Assembly (NCBI GenBank): GCA_029582165.1
Contig: CM055877.1
Location: 8,857,855-8,921,854 of the forward strand
DNA length: 64,000 bases
Direction: 5' to 3'
From: Portulaca oleracea
Taxonomy: Eukaryota > Streptophyta > Magnoliopsida > Caryophyllales > Portulacaceae
Shown here: positions 1 to 12,505 of the stretch, in pieces
How the letters are laid out: each line of letters opens with the position of its first letter
How positions within the stretch are numbered: the stretch's first letter is position 1
Position numbers and translations under genes: made by a program
Notes under the pieces: generated by a model
What the model was told of the DNA's origin: nothing
Database searches by the model: none
What the model saw: the letters and a program-made list of their open reading frames with translations, nothing else

Positions 1-1731
1 GGTCTCCAAAAGGACGAAAAACAGCCCTCAAAACACTGACTCAGAATTCGTATTTAAAAACGTGAGGTTACGGTTTTGGTCGTAACTCGGGCTATACATG
101 TCGGAAATTCGAAATTCCAAAGCCTATGGTTTGCTAACACCTTAAGCTATCCAATGGAGTATAAATTTGGGCAAAAATCTCACTTTTATAATTCTGTAAA
201 TTTCAGAATTGAAAACAGTAGCTAATACACATAAAACTATTCTTTTAATTTGATTTTCCAACTATTAATCATATTAAAACTTAACCAAATTTCATCTAAC
301 CTTAATCCACCATATTTCCAGAATATAAACCATGAAAAACTCTTCATCAAAGGCCTTGAAAACCACATGCATCCATGGATTAAACATTAACTTCACATAA
401 TAAACACACTCTTGAACTCTTGCTCCAAAACTCACAAATTCACCCAAATTAAGCATGATAACTCTTAGTTCATAAATTCACAACAATATCTCAGCCCTTA
501 AACACATAAAAACTCACAAGAAATCCACATGCATCAACACTAATTCATCATCCACCATGAATTCAACAAGAACCTCTCAAAAACTCATCCAAACACACAT
601 GAATAAACTTGAAACTCAAACCCTAACTTAACCACAACAATTATATACTTGAATTCATGAATAAAGAGAGTAAAAGAGATGGAATTCACCAAAGAAACAT
701 AAATTAAACATAGAATTTCAGATTAGGTTTGAAAGAAATTGAAGTGGGGTTTGAGAGATTACCTGGAGTTAAAAATGGATGAAAACACAAGAGAGAGGAA
801 GAGGGGATGCCTGCTGGAAACCGCCGCCGGCTGGCCGGAAAAGTGGCCGGAAACTGGCCGGAGCTGGCTGGGAGTGGACACCAAGAGGAGGGAGAGGGAG
901 GAGTTTGAGAGTTTGAGAGTGTAGTGAGAGAAAATGAGATGGGTGTTGAATTGAGTTAAAATGAGCCTCCCACTTCTACTACTACTATTGTATACTCCCT
1001 CACTTAATTTAAAACACCAATACTATCCTAATTAAAATCTGAAAATACAACTTTAATAAATTAGTTTTAAGTAAATAAATTAAAAGTAATTAGTTTGGTT
1101 CAAATTTGAAAAGAAGTGAGGTGTATCGAGACCCCCTTCTACTTAAACATTTAAAACACACTTAAAACTATCATCCAATTACCAATGCTAACAATAAATG
1201 AGATTAAAACCTTAATTAAAAATAATAATAGGATGATAACATTAGGAGTAATTAAATGGTAATCGAGGTAGTAACTTGAAATATCGGGTTTTTGTAGGAA
1301 ATAAAATATATCGATAATAATTGGGTAACATAAAAATAAAATACAATGACACTTGAATTAAAATAATAAGGTGGAAAATTACCTCTTGAAATTATGTAAG
1401 GGATTAAAATGTAAGAAATTAAAATTGGAACGGTAAAATATATATATAAATCGGAACAAGTAATTCGTAACCGATTCTTGGTAAATAAATTTATAACGTA
1501 AAACGTATAAACTGAAATACTTTAACTTATTGAACGAATATGTAAAGTAACTTTTAAGCCGATAATTCGGCACCTTAGCCATCTCCTGCGCGAGACTTGT
1601 CACCGATAACTATAAATAAACGAGTACGTTGATAAATAATAAAATAAACGCGAAAAAAAAATTATAACGCGATTTAGATAATTACTGTGATTAATAAGTA
1701 ATTAAACATGATTTTGGGGTGGGTTATTACA
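1..1731 (-). repeat. Tekay-type 3' LTR (partial; left part outside window)
   Basis: Nearly identical to 10106-11835, with only a couple of dozen visible small differences. On the minus strand the LTR begins TGTAATAACCC at 1731, next to the polypurine tract. About 1.8 kb of its far end lies beyond the window. The short ORFs within it have no recognisable product. Confidence 0.92.
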
Positions 1732-1745
1732 CCCTCCCCCCTAAA
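1732..1745 (-). other. Polypurine tract of the Tekay-type element
   Basis: On the minus strand a run of purines (AGGGGGGAGGG) directly precedes the TGTAATAACCC start of the 3' LTR. This is the expected position for plus-strand DNA priming. Confidence 0.8.
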
Positions 1746-1796
1746 AAGAAGTTTCGTCCCCGAAACTTGATTGCGGTTAAAACGTGATTGATTACC

Positions 1797-2012
1797 TCAA
1801 AAGAGATGAGGATATCGCTCTTTCATGCCTTCCTCGGTTTCCCACGTGGCTTCCGAGGTATCTTGATTTGCCCACCGCACTTTGACTAATGGGACCTCTT
1901 TCTTGCGTAACTTCTTGATTCGTCGATCCAGAATTTGGACCGGTTGCTGCTCGAAGGTTAGATCTTCGGCCAAAAGCGGCGGCTCTTCCGCTAGAACATG
2001 CTTGGTCCGCAC
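1797..2012 (-). pseudogene. Chromodomain at the end of the chromovirus polyprotein
   Basis: The minus-strand reading frame gives VQILDRRIKKLRKKEVPLVK followed by a VRW...ATWE...KERYP stretch. This is the classic Tekay/Del C-terminal chromodomain: a basic strand, the conserved V-W and E-ATWE core and a terminal helix. In this family the domain follows integrase and is thought to guide integration to chromatin. The stretch itself is open, but it is separated from integrase by frame breaks, so no intact fusion could be made. It ends about 60 bp before the LTR, as is normal for the lineage. Confidence 0.85.
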
Positions 2013-3307
2013 GTACCTCGGAGTTGCGACACATGAAAAACATCGTGGGTCCTTCCTAGACTAGAAGGTAACTCTATTCGGTATGCTCTGGGTTTATCTT
2101 TTACATCACGGATATGGCCCGATGTAGCGGGGCTTAGCTTCCTTTGATGTTAAATCTTGAATCCCTTTCGTCGGAAATCTTGAGAAAAAGCGTGATCTCA
2201 ACTTGGAATTCGGAGGTTTCGCCTCTTATCTGCATAGCTCTTTTGCCGACTTTGGCGATCTTGATGTGTTGTTGGATGACTCGGACCTTATCGGTCGTGT
2301 CTTGGATTAGTTCGAACCTATGATCAACGCTTCATCTAACTCTCCCGGCATAGTGGGGTTCGACATCTTACGCCAGAGTGCTTCAAGCGGGGCCATTTTA
2401 ATAGTGGCACAGTAGCTATTATTATATGAAAACTCTACGAGTGGGAGAAAGCGATCGTTCCTTGAAAATCCAAAACACATGCTCATGACATATCTTCCAC
2501 GATGGTTAACTCTCTCGGTTTGACCATCACTCTCGAATGATATGAGCTACTAAAGCGAGTTGCGTGCCAAAAGCTTTCGCACACACTCCAAAATCTTGAT
2601 CTGGAACTCGGTATCTCGGTCGGATACTATTTCTCTTGGGATTCCGTAAGCGGACAATTTCTTGAATGTATATATCGCTAGCTTATCTACCTTCCATCCT
2701 TCGTGGATAGGGATAAAATGCGCCGACTTGGTCGAGCGATCTACAATTACCGGATGGCATTCTTCCCGACATGGTGAGGGTAGACCCATGATGAAATCCA
2801 TAGAGACTCCCATTTCCATGTGGGAATTTCTAAAGGTCGGAGTTCTCCGATGGTCGTTGATGTTCGGCCTTGATCCTTTGTGAGTTAGACACTTGTTCAC
2901 ATAATTGGCTATGTCTTTCTTCATGTTTGGCCACCGAAATTTTCCTTTAAATCCCTATACATTTTGGTACCTCCGTGGTGTCGAATCGATGAATTGTGGC
3001 TCTCTTCCATAAGCTTCAGCCTTAAATCTCCTGTTAGGCACACACACAACCTATTTTGAAATCTTAGGGTTCCATCATCTTGAATTAGAAATCCGGCATC
3101 CCTTTCGTGACAAGATTATCCATAATTCTCTGAGTTCGGGATCATTCATCTGTACATCTTGATTTCCTCAATGATAGATGGCTGTAGAGATAAAGCGCTA
3201 ACTTTCGGTCACTTCCCCTTAACCATTTCGATGTTTTCTGGTATAGTTCTCGTTCGGCTTTGGGTGAACCCTAGATAGGTCAACCTTCCATCTTTGAGTC
3301 TTTCTAC
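2013..3307 (-). pseudogene. Degenerate integrase of the Tekay-type element
   Basis: The clearest part (2550-2924) reads on the minus strand with the signature of a Ty3/gypsy integrase: a zinc-finger tail (a CLTHKGSRP-like degenerate CxxC), the core motif SMDFIMGLP with the first catalytic Asp, and SDRDTEF with the second. The family normally has C-x-x-C in the finger and a full D-D-E core. Here the second Cys is lost and frames break before the third catalytic residue and again towards the chromodomain. The segment at 2925-3307 still has integrase-like character but is heavily frameshifted. Confidence 0.8.
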
Positions 3308-3706
3308 TCAGGGCATCGGCCACCACATTTGCTTTGCGGGGTGATATTGGATCTCTAAATCATAATCTTTGATAAGTTCTAGCCATCTTCGCTGCCTTAG
3401 ATTTAACTCCTTCTGAGTAAATATATACTTGAGACTCTTGTGATCCGTAAAGATAGTCGTATGAACTCCATACAGGTAATGCCTCAAAATCTTCAAGGCA
3501 AACACCACTGCTGCTAACTCTAGATCATGAGTAGGGTAATTCTTCTCGTAAGGCTTTAACTGCCGCGACGCATATGCGATCACCTTATCATCTTGCATTA
3601 ACACACATCCCAAGCCTTGATGGGACGCATCGCTATATACAACATACTCTCTTCCTTCCTCGGGAAGGGATAACACTGGCGCGGTCGTTAACTTCCCCTT
3701 GAGCAC
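3308..3706 (-). pseudogene. RNase H domain of the Tekay-type element
   Basis: A 132-codon open stretch carries the Ty3/gypsy RNase H signature: [13 protein letters not shown] (first acidic residue), [20 protein letters not shown], the E of [12 protein letters not shown], and [11 protein letters not shown]. This enzyme degrades the RNA strand during reverse transcription. The end, normally ...[11 protein letters not shown], is altered (AKQMWWPMP), which shows decay. A frame break separates it from the RT upstream. Confidence 0.9.
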
Positions 3707-3719
3707 TTGGAAGGCTTCT

Positions 3720-4560
3720 TCACACTCGTCGGACCATTGAAGCAGTCGATTTCTTGAGAAGGTTGGTCGATGGTAAGGCCAACTTAGAGAAATTCGATGC
3801 AGATCTCCTATAATATCCTGCCATTCCTAAGAAACTTCGCGCCGTTGGTAGAGGTCTTGCCCGACTTTGAGCAGCGAGAAACCTTTGCTGGGTCCACTTG
3901 GATCCCTTTACTGGGTGACTATATGTCCCAAAAATGCTACTTCCTTTAACCAAAACTCACATTTTGAAAACTTGGCGAACAGTTGTCGCTCTCTTAGAGT
4001 CTGGAGGACAATCCTCAGATGGTTCTCATGTTCCTCTTGACTTCGAGAATAGACTAGAATATCATCTATAAATACCACCACGAACTTATCCAAATAGGGT
4101 TTGAACACCCTGTTCATCAGGTCCATAAACACTGCCGGTGCATTGGTAAGCCCAAAAGGCATCACTGTAAACTCATAGTGACCGTATCTTGTCCTAAAAG
4201 CGGTCTTGGGTATATCCTCAGCTCTAACTCTGAGCTGGTGGTATCCTGATCTCAAATCTATCTTAGAAAACATTCCGGCTCCTTGAAGCTGGTCAAACAA
4301 GTCATCAATCCTTGGTAGAGGGTATTTGTTCTTGATGGTCACCTTATTTAGCTCGCGATAATCGATACATAGCCTTAAACTACCGTCTTTCTTCTTTACA
4401 AACAGCACGGGGGCTCCCCAGGGTGATGTGCTGGGTCTGATGAAACCCTTGATCAAAAGATCATCCAATTGCTCTCTTAATTCCTTAAGCTCTGCAGGCG
4501 CCATTCTATACGGTGCCTTAGATATAGGTCTTGTTCCTGGGATTAGCTCAATCTCAAAAT
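3720..4560 (-). pseudogene. Reverse transcriptase of the Tekay-type element
   Basis: The minus-strand stretch 3908-4504 (198 codons) is a good RT core: [49 protein letters not shown] (first catalytic Asp near residue 83), [17 protein letters not shown] and the FIDDILVYS box (residues 145-148, the YxDD equivalent). The connection towards RNase H (3720-3953) is in another frame, and N-terminal sequence around 4560-4808 is also shifted. The catalytic motifs survive, but the polyprotein is broken on both sides. Confidence 0.92.
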
Positions 4561-5790
4561 CAATTTCCCTCCTCGGGGGTAGCTTTGTAACTATTCAGGA
4601 AGACATCTTGAAAATCACGCACTACGGGGATCTCTTCTATCTTGGGCGGAGTCTTCAAATCCTGACTTACAAAACATAGGTAGCCTTCGCACCCATGATT
4701 AAGCATCTTTCGAGCCTTTACATAGGTTATGATGGGGCACGGGCTAGCTCCTAAGTCCCCAATGAAATGAACTTCCGTGCAGGCATTCTTAAGAATGACT
4801 ATCCTCATTACACTTGATTTGGGCTTGCGTCGAGATCAACCAATCCATACCGAATGATATCAAACTCTTTTAGATCTAAGAATAAGATTAGCGGAAATAT
4901 CTCGACTTCAACATGAGTGGAACACCCACAAAACTAGTCGTGCAAAGCATGGTTTGACCATTAGGTAGGCTAATAGAATAATTCACTCTCTTGGCTAGAT
5001 TTTGAAACTTTAACTTTGAGGCAACTTTAGTTGAAATAAAAGAATCGTTGCTCGAGAATCAAATAATGCGATTAAGGGTTGCATATATATACAAAGCTGC
5101 GGTGACAACCATACGATTTATTGTTGCCTCTTTCTTGCTCATGGCGTAGGCTGACCATCGAGCCTTGTTGTGGTGCTTTGCCGCTGGCGGTGCGAGGCGT
5201 GTGGTGCACAGTTCGGTCTCGGCCTCTCTTTGGACATTCTGACTTTATGATCCGGGCTCCACACCATGCGGTTCCGTACCTACCCGACACAGGGCAGTAG
5301 TGTGGTTGGTCCTACCACCGTTCTAGCAGGGTTCCCTAATGTTGTGAGCCGCTTGGTTTCTTGGGGGGCCGAGGCACCGCCTCTTGGGGTTGCTTCCTAC
5401 ATTCGAGGCACTTGATGCTCCTCTGTCGTTCCACCTTCTTTTGGCATTTCCTTGGTTTCCAGGGTTTAGAGCTCTCAGCTCCTTTCTTACTCGTTCTACC
5501 TCTGCAGCTCTCTCGTACATTTCCTGCATGGTTCGGAAGTCGTGGGAGGATAACTGACTACGAATATATGGCGCTAGGCCTCCTCATATCGGGTTAACTT
5601 CAACCTCTCCGATGCAACATATTGCAGGCGAATCGGGATAGCTCGTTGAACTTGGCGGTGTCTTGCACTCGATATATCTTTGTTAAGCATACTCCACTCT
5701 AGGAATTCCTTCTCTTTCGCCTAAGAGGTAGGGTAAAGCGAGCTCGTAAATCGCTTAGGAAGTCACTCCAAGACTTCGGTCCCTTGATAC
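4561..5790 (-). pseudogene. Degenerate gag C-terminus and protease region
   Basis: This lies between the recognisable gag and RT of the chromovirus, where the zinc knuckle and aspartic protease belong. Short fragments fit: 5323-5529 is basic and Gly/Arg-rich like a nucleocapsid linker (...KRRWNDRGASSASNVGSNPK...), and near 5050-5080 the minus strand has a DSRAT-like remnant where a DSGAT protease active site is expected. Many stops and frame changes prevent firm domain borders. I infer the identity mainly from position. Confidence 0.6.
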
Positions 5791-6225
5791 TTATCCTTGA
5801 TGGTTCCCACCAAATATCCGCTTCTCCCTTGGATAGTAGGTGCCTATGGCTAGCTTCTTATCTTCCGGTACCTCGACCACTTCAAAGATCTTTTCGAACT
5901 CACGAATCCATTCTTCTAGCGCTACAGGGTCATAGCCCCCTTTGTAAAAAGATGGGTTCCTTCGGGCTACCCTATCAGCATAATTCTCTTCTCTTGCCCT
6001 ACTCGCTTGGCCCGTAAGTGGAAAGGGTATGCGCCTAAACAACTCTTGCATCAACATCCTAAAGGGGTCAGGGTGTTGGGGCTGATTAAAAGGAACAGAT
6101 CCTAGAGAAGACTCAGAGGGGTTAACCATCCCTGGGTTCAATTGAGGTCCCTGCAGTTCTAAAAGATTCCTCGGGTCCGTTTAGGGTTCTTCCTGCGATG
6201 GCGTATTTCTTGAACTTTGCGACAT
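5791..6225 (-). pseudogene. gag N-terminal region of the Tekay-type element
   Basis: The likely original start is the minus-strand ATG at 6225. It is in frame with the open stretch below, but codon 15 is a TAA (6181-6183). The remaining open part has typical retrotransposon gag features, including the capsid motif FYKGGYDPVALEEWIREFEKIF followed by VVEVPEDKKLAIGTYY. Frame is lost after about 5791. Gag would form the particle around the RNA; this copy cannot make it. Confidence 0.8.
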
Positions 6226-8262
6226 GCTACAATATTACAACAAAATATCTTATTAACCACATAACTTAGCATTATCCCCCTATTTTATAGCCCCCCTTTT
6301 TTTTCGTAAAACCCAAATTTTAATCAAATGCTCCCGCATAGAACCTTGATCCCTTGGTCAAATCTTAGGTATCAACCAAAAACATATATACTTGCATAAT
6401 TAAAATCTCAAGAGAATTCCCACAATCCCAATATACTGTAAACTGCAGAATCCATAATACATATAAATCCATAAATACCGTAACATCCATCCATATTCAT
6501 AAAATAAAGATAGCAATTCCACTTGTGATTGTCATAGAGTTTTATCTCCACTTCCAATCCTAATACATGCGGAAAAAAAACAAAAACTAAGGCATCATGT
6601 TTTTCATCCCTTGAATTACCAATCCATGCTCCCATCCACAAAATACTCATAGGGAGATTACAAAATAAGCATTGTTTGGCTAATTACACTGATGACCCAA
6701 AAGCAAGAACCTAGTCACCCATGGTGTACTGACTGTCATCTAGCCTATATCTATGGTCGGCGCCTTGCTAATCCTGCACAACGGTCGACTACCGATGGCT
6801 ATCACTAAACATGGGAATTAGACCCCTCTTGTTCTTGATCCCCATCCTCTTCCACACGTCGAAGTCGTAGAGGACGAGGCTCTTGCGTGGGGTGTGCCGA
6901 ATCCTGGGCCCTAAAGCGATCCAATCGAAATCGTGCTCCGTCGGGGCGGCAGGTGTAGACGTACCTGCTTCACATCCTTTGATCTGCTTCGGCTCGGGGC
7001 ACACCTCGTGTTGATCTAGATCCATACTAGGATCTTCTTCTTCATTTCCAGCTAGTTGAGCGGTGGCGTAGACTCCCGTGAGACGATCGATTCGGGCGAT
7101 TGAGCGTCCGATGAGGTATGGTGAGAAGTGTAGACGGAATTCATCCGCCGGGAGCGAACACGTGAGCCGGGCTTTTCCGCGTTGGTAGGCGCGGTAAACC
7201 TATCACCTCGTGAAGGTAGGGTCCTAACTGGCGTGAAGACCCAAAGATTGTGCGGCTGCGTGATCATTATCTCCATGACAATCGGTTCCAAGCCCTATGT
7301 AGTTAACACACCATGCGTGGCGTCCGGTTCTCCGTATAAGCGGCTACGGTGCCGGTCTCGGATATCATCCCACGGGCTCACGTGGGAAGAGTCGCTAAAA
7401 GACATCGGGCTCGTGAGCGCCATCGTGATATTCGGACTTGGGATTTGCAGCGCAATGTGCATCGAGAACATTTTCTGGCGCCTTAAGATGGCGTGAACGT
7501 TGGTGGCGGGGTACTTAATATTTTCGAACGGATTCGGGAGTGGGTTACCATCGTTTTCCATCTATACCATACATAAAATACAAAGCAAGATTTTAAGATC
7601 TCATCAAGGCCAAAATAAGCGACTAAATGCAATTAAAAGGAACAACTGCGAAAAGGTTCGAGACTCAACCAAGATAACCTCTTATAAGCGATTTAAGAAG
7701 CTCTCATTTCATCTTTGGAAATTGCCTTAGACTTGCTTGACAATTCTAGACCTCATAAACTTAGTCCCTTTTTGGACTACCTTAACACTTTTCGTCCACA
7801 CTTATCATTTATAACCCATGCCATGGTCCCACTTGGGACTCACTTTATAAGCCTTTCGATAACTCCCAAAGACTTTGAGGAAATTTCTTGACGAACTTCA
7901 AACTCTTCCCATGGTATTCATCAACTCTTCTTACATATATTACTAGGCTCAACTCATTTTACCTAGTTTCCCTTACAGTTTTGACTAAAACTTTCTTAAA
8001 ATCCTGGGAGAATTTCGGCAGCACCTCCCCTGTAATTAGAACTACTCCCAAATTTACAAAGTCTTGAAAACCTGCACGGAAGCACAATTTACATACTAAC
8101 CCAATATATAGAGCTTCAAGCTCACCAACAATTCCCAACATATCACCTAACATACTCATACTCATCATGTAAAGGCTTGTACTCACATGCCTATCTTTCT
8201 CCTTAAGGGAGGATCCATAACTTAAGAAATCCTATAATTCCCAAATACTCAACCAAAACACG
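6226..8262 (-). other. Leader between PBS and gag, containing a decayed extra ORF
   Basis: A 2-kb leader of the chromovirus. On the minus strand, 7561 to 7052 reads in one frame with a single in-frame TAG at 7295-7297, and after a frameshift 7025-6789 reads on (MDLDQHEVCPEPKQIKGCEA...GLIPMFSDSHR). The composition looks protein-like, with Ser/Pro/Arg-rich and basic segments, but I recognise no domain. It may be the remnant of an extra leader ORF. The rest (6240-6780 and 7570-8262) shows no feature I can support. Confidence 0.5.
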
Positions 8263-8274
8263 GCTCTGATACCA
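8263..8274 (-). other. Primer binding site (tRNA-Met type)
   Basis: On the minus strand this reads TGGTATCAGAGC, complementary to the 3' end of plant initiator tRNA-Met. It lies 3 bases from the 5' LTR edge and fixes the direction of the element. Confidence 0.92.
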
Positions 8275-8277
8275 CAA

Positions 8278-11200
8278 CGTAGCGCCCCAACCTTAATCAC
8301 GGGTTAAACTCCACTTAAAGACCCTAAGCCGCGATTAGCGCAATGGAACACCTTAGGTCGAAGCATTACCGCTGTCTCCCAAAGAGACAAGGCAACCACA
8401 TCAAAGAACTTCCAAAACCACAAACCAACTTAACAACCTTCACATAAACTTATACAATCTTTGGATAAAGTACAACAACTTAAACATAACTTAAACTAAA
8501 CAACTCCAAAGAAATCCTGCTTGTCCTTGACTACTGATGGACTCCATGGAGAACTACCTCGATAGCCTTGAACTACTTTGCAATCGCCTTATCCTTGCCT
8601 TGGGAGCTCGAACCTCCTAAAACAAAACATTAAAACACGCAAAGGTGAGTGGGGAGACACTCGACGTAAACCTCCGACGTAAACCGCTCAAAACGGTTTT
8701 AGTGCCGGCATTTAAAATCATTTCAAAGCGGGAAGGGGTTAAAAAAAGACTTGAGCAGCGTGAACATAAACATAAGCATAAACATACATTCATGAAAATA
8801 GAGAGTAAGTGGAACCCTTACGATCGGTGCAAGCACCTCACACACGCGTATGCCCAAGTTGATCTATACTTGGAATGATTGACTGTTAAACAGTCGACAC
8901 TGGCCAGGTCAAGGCACTCTGATCAGGAGTGCTAAAACATGGATGTTATCATAAGCATAAAATGCGGATCCACTAAAAGATGTAAAGATATTGAAATTCA
9001 TGGAACTTGACATAGCATGAAATACATGAACTATGAGTATAACTTAAACGTAAAAGATGAACAATTTGCGTACCTTGGAACGCTAAAGTCTTTAATGGCG
9101 GCTCGGAGAGGCGGCTTTGGGAACTTGTCAACTAAGATAAGAATAAGTAGAAATGAAGAACCGAATAAAGTTCTAAATTAGATTTATAAGTTTAGAAACT
9201 TAATAATTAACATGAAGTAACTTTTTGAGAATAAAATTTCAGGTTATAGTAAAATAGTGTTTATAGCATAACTTGAGTTAGGAAAATCGAAACAAAGTAA
9301 AAGAGTACATCTCGGAATAGAGAAAATCATAATCTACAACTTTGTCAACAGAACCAGAAGCTAAAAATGAGTGGAAGGGCCCCAAAATGGGCCCGGACAG
9401 AAGCTGAATATATGAAACTTTAAGCTTTTCGGGTCGAAAATACATGAGAAGTATGATGTAAAAGGTGATTCAAATAAAAGGACTTGAATACAAGAGAATA
9501 GGCTTGAATCAATGAGGAATAGGATGATTATAAATTGGAAACTCGGATGCGAAAATAATGAGTTCAAATATGGTTTGATAATACGATATGGAATGAAAAG
9601 ACGAAATGGAGCAAGATATACATGTCCAAATGTGAATAAAAGCAAGCTTGGATTAATGAACTATGAAATGAGTGATGAAATGAGGAATGAATTGGATAAC
9701 ATTAGAGATTATCAAGCTAGAAAGAGCTTTTAGCTAGAGCAAAGATATTGAACACGATACTTAAAGAAATATAGGAAATAAGGACTTACTAACACATTAG
9801 CTCTTGAAGAGTATACATAAGACTTACTTAGGACTCCAAGATGGTACACTTAGCCTTAAACACATAACTCTATAATGACAATATATATCCATGACTCATT
9901 TATACCTAGAACCCCTCATTGGGTTGATTTGAGGCCCAAAAGCTAATAATTTACAAAGGTTATTTTGAGCAGAAAACCATTCTGGACAGCCCGGTTTCCC
10001 GGGGTCGTAACTCACACTCCCGATATCGGATGACAAAGAACCATACCTTTCCGGAAAGCTTGCTACATGGCCTAAAACTTTCATGTTTATCATAAAAACC
10101 AAAGAGGTCTCCAAAAGGACGAAAAACAGCCCTCAAAACACTGACTCAGAATTCGTATTTAAAAACGTGAGGTTACGGTTTTGGTCGTAACTCGGGCTAT
10201 ACATGTCGGAAATTCGAAATTCCAAAGCCTATGGTTTGCTAACACCTTAAGCTATCCAATGGAGTATAAATTTGGGCAAAAATCTCACTTTTATAATTCT
10301 GTAAATTTCCAGAATTGAAAACAGTAGCTAAAACACCTAAAACTCATCTTTTAATTGGATTTTCCCACTCTTAATCATATTAAAACTTAACCAAATTTCA
10401 TCTAACCTTAATCCACCATATTTCCAGAATATAAACCATGAAAAACTCTTCATCAAAGGCCTTGAAAACCACATGCATCCATGGATTAAACATTAACTTC
10501 ACATAATAAACACACTCTTGAACTCTTGCTCCAAAACTCACAAATTCACCCAAATTAAGCATGATAACTCTTAGTTCATAAATTCACAACAATATCTCAG
10601 CCCTTAAACACATAAAAACTCACAAGAAATCCACATGCATCAACACTAATTCATCATCCACCATGAATTCAACAAGAACCTCTCAAAAACTCATCCAAAC
10701 ACACATGAATAAACTTGAAACTCAAACCCTAACTTAACCACAACAATTATATACTTGAATTCATGAATAAAGAGAGTAAAAGAGATGGAATTCACCAAAG
10801 AAACATAAATTAAACATAGAATTTCAGATTAGGTTTGAAAGAAATTGAAGTGGGGTTTGAGAGATTACCCTTGGAGTTAAAAATGGATGAAAACACAAGA
10901 GAGAGGAAGAGGGGGATGCACTGCGCCGGAAACCGCCGGCTGGCGGAAAAGTGGCCGGAAACTGGCTGGAGCTGGCTGGGAGTGGACACCAAGAGGAGGG
11001 AGAGGGAGGAGTTTGAGAGTTTGAGAGTGTAGTGAGAGAAAATGAGATGGGTGTTGAATTGAGTTAAAATGAGCCTCCCACTTCTACTACTACTATTGTA
11101 TACTCCCTTAATTTAAAACACCAATACTATCCTAATTAAAATCTGAAAATACAACTTTAATAAATTAGTTTTAAGTAAATAAATTAAAAGTAATTAGTTT

Positions 11201-11835
11201 GGTTCAAATTTGAAAAGAAGTGAGGTGTATTGAGACCCCCTTCTACTTAAACATTTAAAACACACTTAAAACTATCATCCAATTACCAATGCTAACAATA
11301 AATGAGATTAAAACCTTAATTAAAAATAATAATAGGATGATAACATTAGGAGTAATTAAATGGTAATCGAGGTAGTAACTTGAAATATCGGGTTTTTGTA
11401 GGAAATAAAATATATCGATAATAATTGGGTAACATAAAAATAAAATACAATGACACTTGAATTAAAATAATAAGGTGGAAAATTACCTCTTGAAATTATG
11501 TAAGGGATTAAAATGTAAGAAATTAAAATTGGAACGGTAAAATATATATATAAATCGGAACAAGTAATTCGTAACCGATTCTTGGTAAATAAATTTATAA
11601 CGTAAAACGTATAAACTGAAATACTTTAACTTATTGAACGAATATGTAAAGTAACTTTTAAGCCGATAATTCGGCACCTTAGCCATCTCCTGCGCGAGAC
11701 TTGTCACCGATAACTATAAATAAACGAGTACGTTGATAAATAATAAAATAAACGCGAAAAAAAAATTATAACGCGATTTAGATAATTACTGTGATTAATA
11801 AGTAATTAAACATGATTTTGGGGTGGGTTATTACA
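8278..11835 (-). repeat. Tekay-type 5' LTR (about 3.56 kb)
   Basis: The right edge is the minus-strand TGTAATAACCC at 11835. The left edge, beside the PBS, reads CGTAGCGCCCC, where TG has apparently become CG. Positions 10106-11835 repeat the window start (1-1731). The diverged LTR fragment at 51289-53518 begins TGTAACGCCCC, supporting the left border. No product is expected from the many short ORFs. Confidence 0.88.
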
Positions 11836-12505
11836 TAAACCAAAGGGAAGAACAATCTTGCTAGGAATCAACAATGGAGGACTTTTGCTCCTCCACTTCA
11901 AAGTGTTTTCAAATTGCTCTTCAATCTTCAATCTTCTCTCAATCTTCAATGGTGGATAGATTATGGATGATGAAGGATATGGATTAGGGTTAGGTTATGG
12001 AATGGGAGATGGTAGAATGATGATTTTCCCTAAAGACAGCCGGAAAATGACAATAGTATAGGCAAATTCCAACTTGAAACCGCCGGAAATGAAAAGACGC
12101 AGGCGACACGGACCGCGCCAGGGGTGACACGGACCGTGCCCCCCTAGGCACTACCCGTGTCGCTGCACTGCACAAATTTCCAAACTTTCTGGTCATAGGC
12201 ACTACCCCGCATGCGACACCACCCGTGTCACTGCAGACTCGGGCCTATGAGCTGTTTGGGCCATTGTTTGGGCCTTGGGTGATCCAACTTCACACTTCTT
12301 GGTCCTTTATGCACACAACTTGGATCTACACTTGATTTTTGGCTCGGTTTACATCGATTCTTCACAAATTCCCTACAAAACTCACCAAACTTCAAACCAA
12401 GCGTAATATGGGAAATTCGGGCATAAAATAATACAATCACATCAAATATTCCCCAAATTCTCATCAAAACAAGCAAGTTCTCATATATACAAGAAGCACT
12501 TATCA
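11836..12505 (-). repeat. Athila 3' LTR remnant
   Basis: Aligns with 23645-24318 of the 5' LTR with roughly 40 visible differences. On the minus strand it begins TGATAAGTGC at 12505 and is cut at 11836 by the chromovirus insertion. It contains GACACGGACCG-type motifs that recur near 16661-16815. Confidence 0.9.

Larger units (their letters stand above)
1..11835 (-). mobile_element. Tekay/Del-type chromovirus (Ty3/gypsy), 3' LTR cut by window edge
   Basis: A long-LTR Ty3/gypsy retrotransposon read on the minus strand. In transcription order it shows the 5' LTR (8278-11835), a primer binding site matching initiator tRNA-Met, a leader, gag, protease, RT, RNase H, integrase, a chromodomain, a polypurine tract and the 3' LTR (1-1731, continuing left of the window). 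RT before integrase, a C-terminal chromodomain, a tRNA-Met PBS and LTRs of about 3.5 kb fit the Tekay/Del chromovirus lineage. Every coding segment is interrupted by stops or frameshifts, so the copy is not autonomous. If the left LTR is complete outside the window, the element would be about 13.7 kb. It lies inside the Athila 3' LTR, since Athila LTR sequence resumes at 11836. Confidence 0.9.

Noticed and set aside
739..924. 61-codon ORF in the chromovirus LTR (again at 10835-11032)
   Set aside because: Non-ATG start, lies in the LTR and differs in frame between copies.
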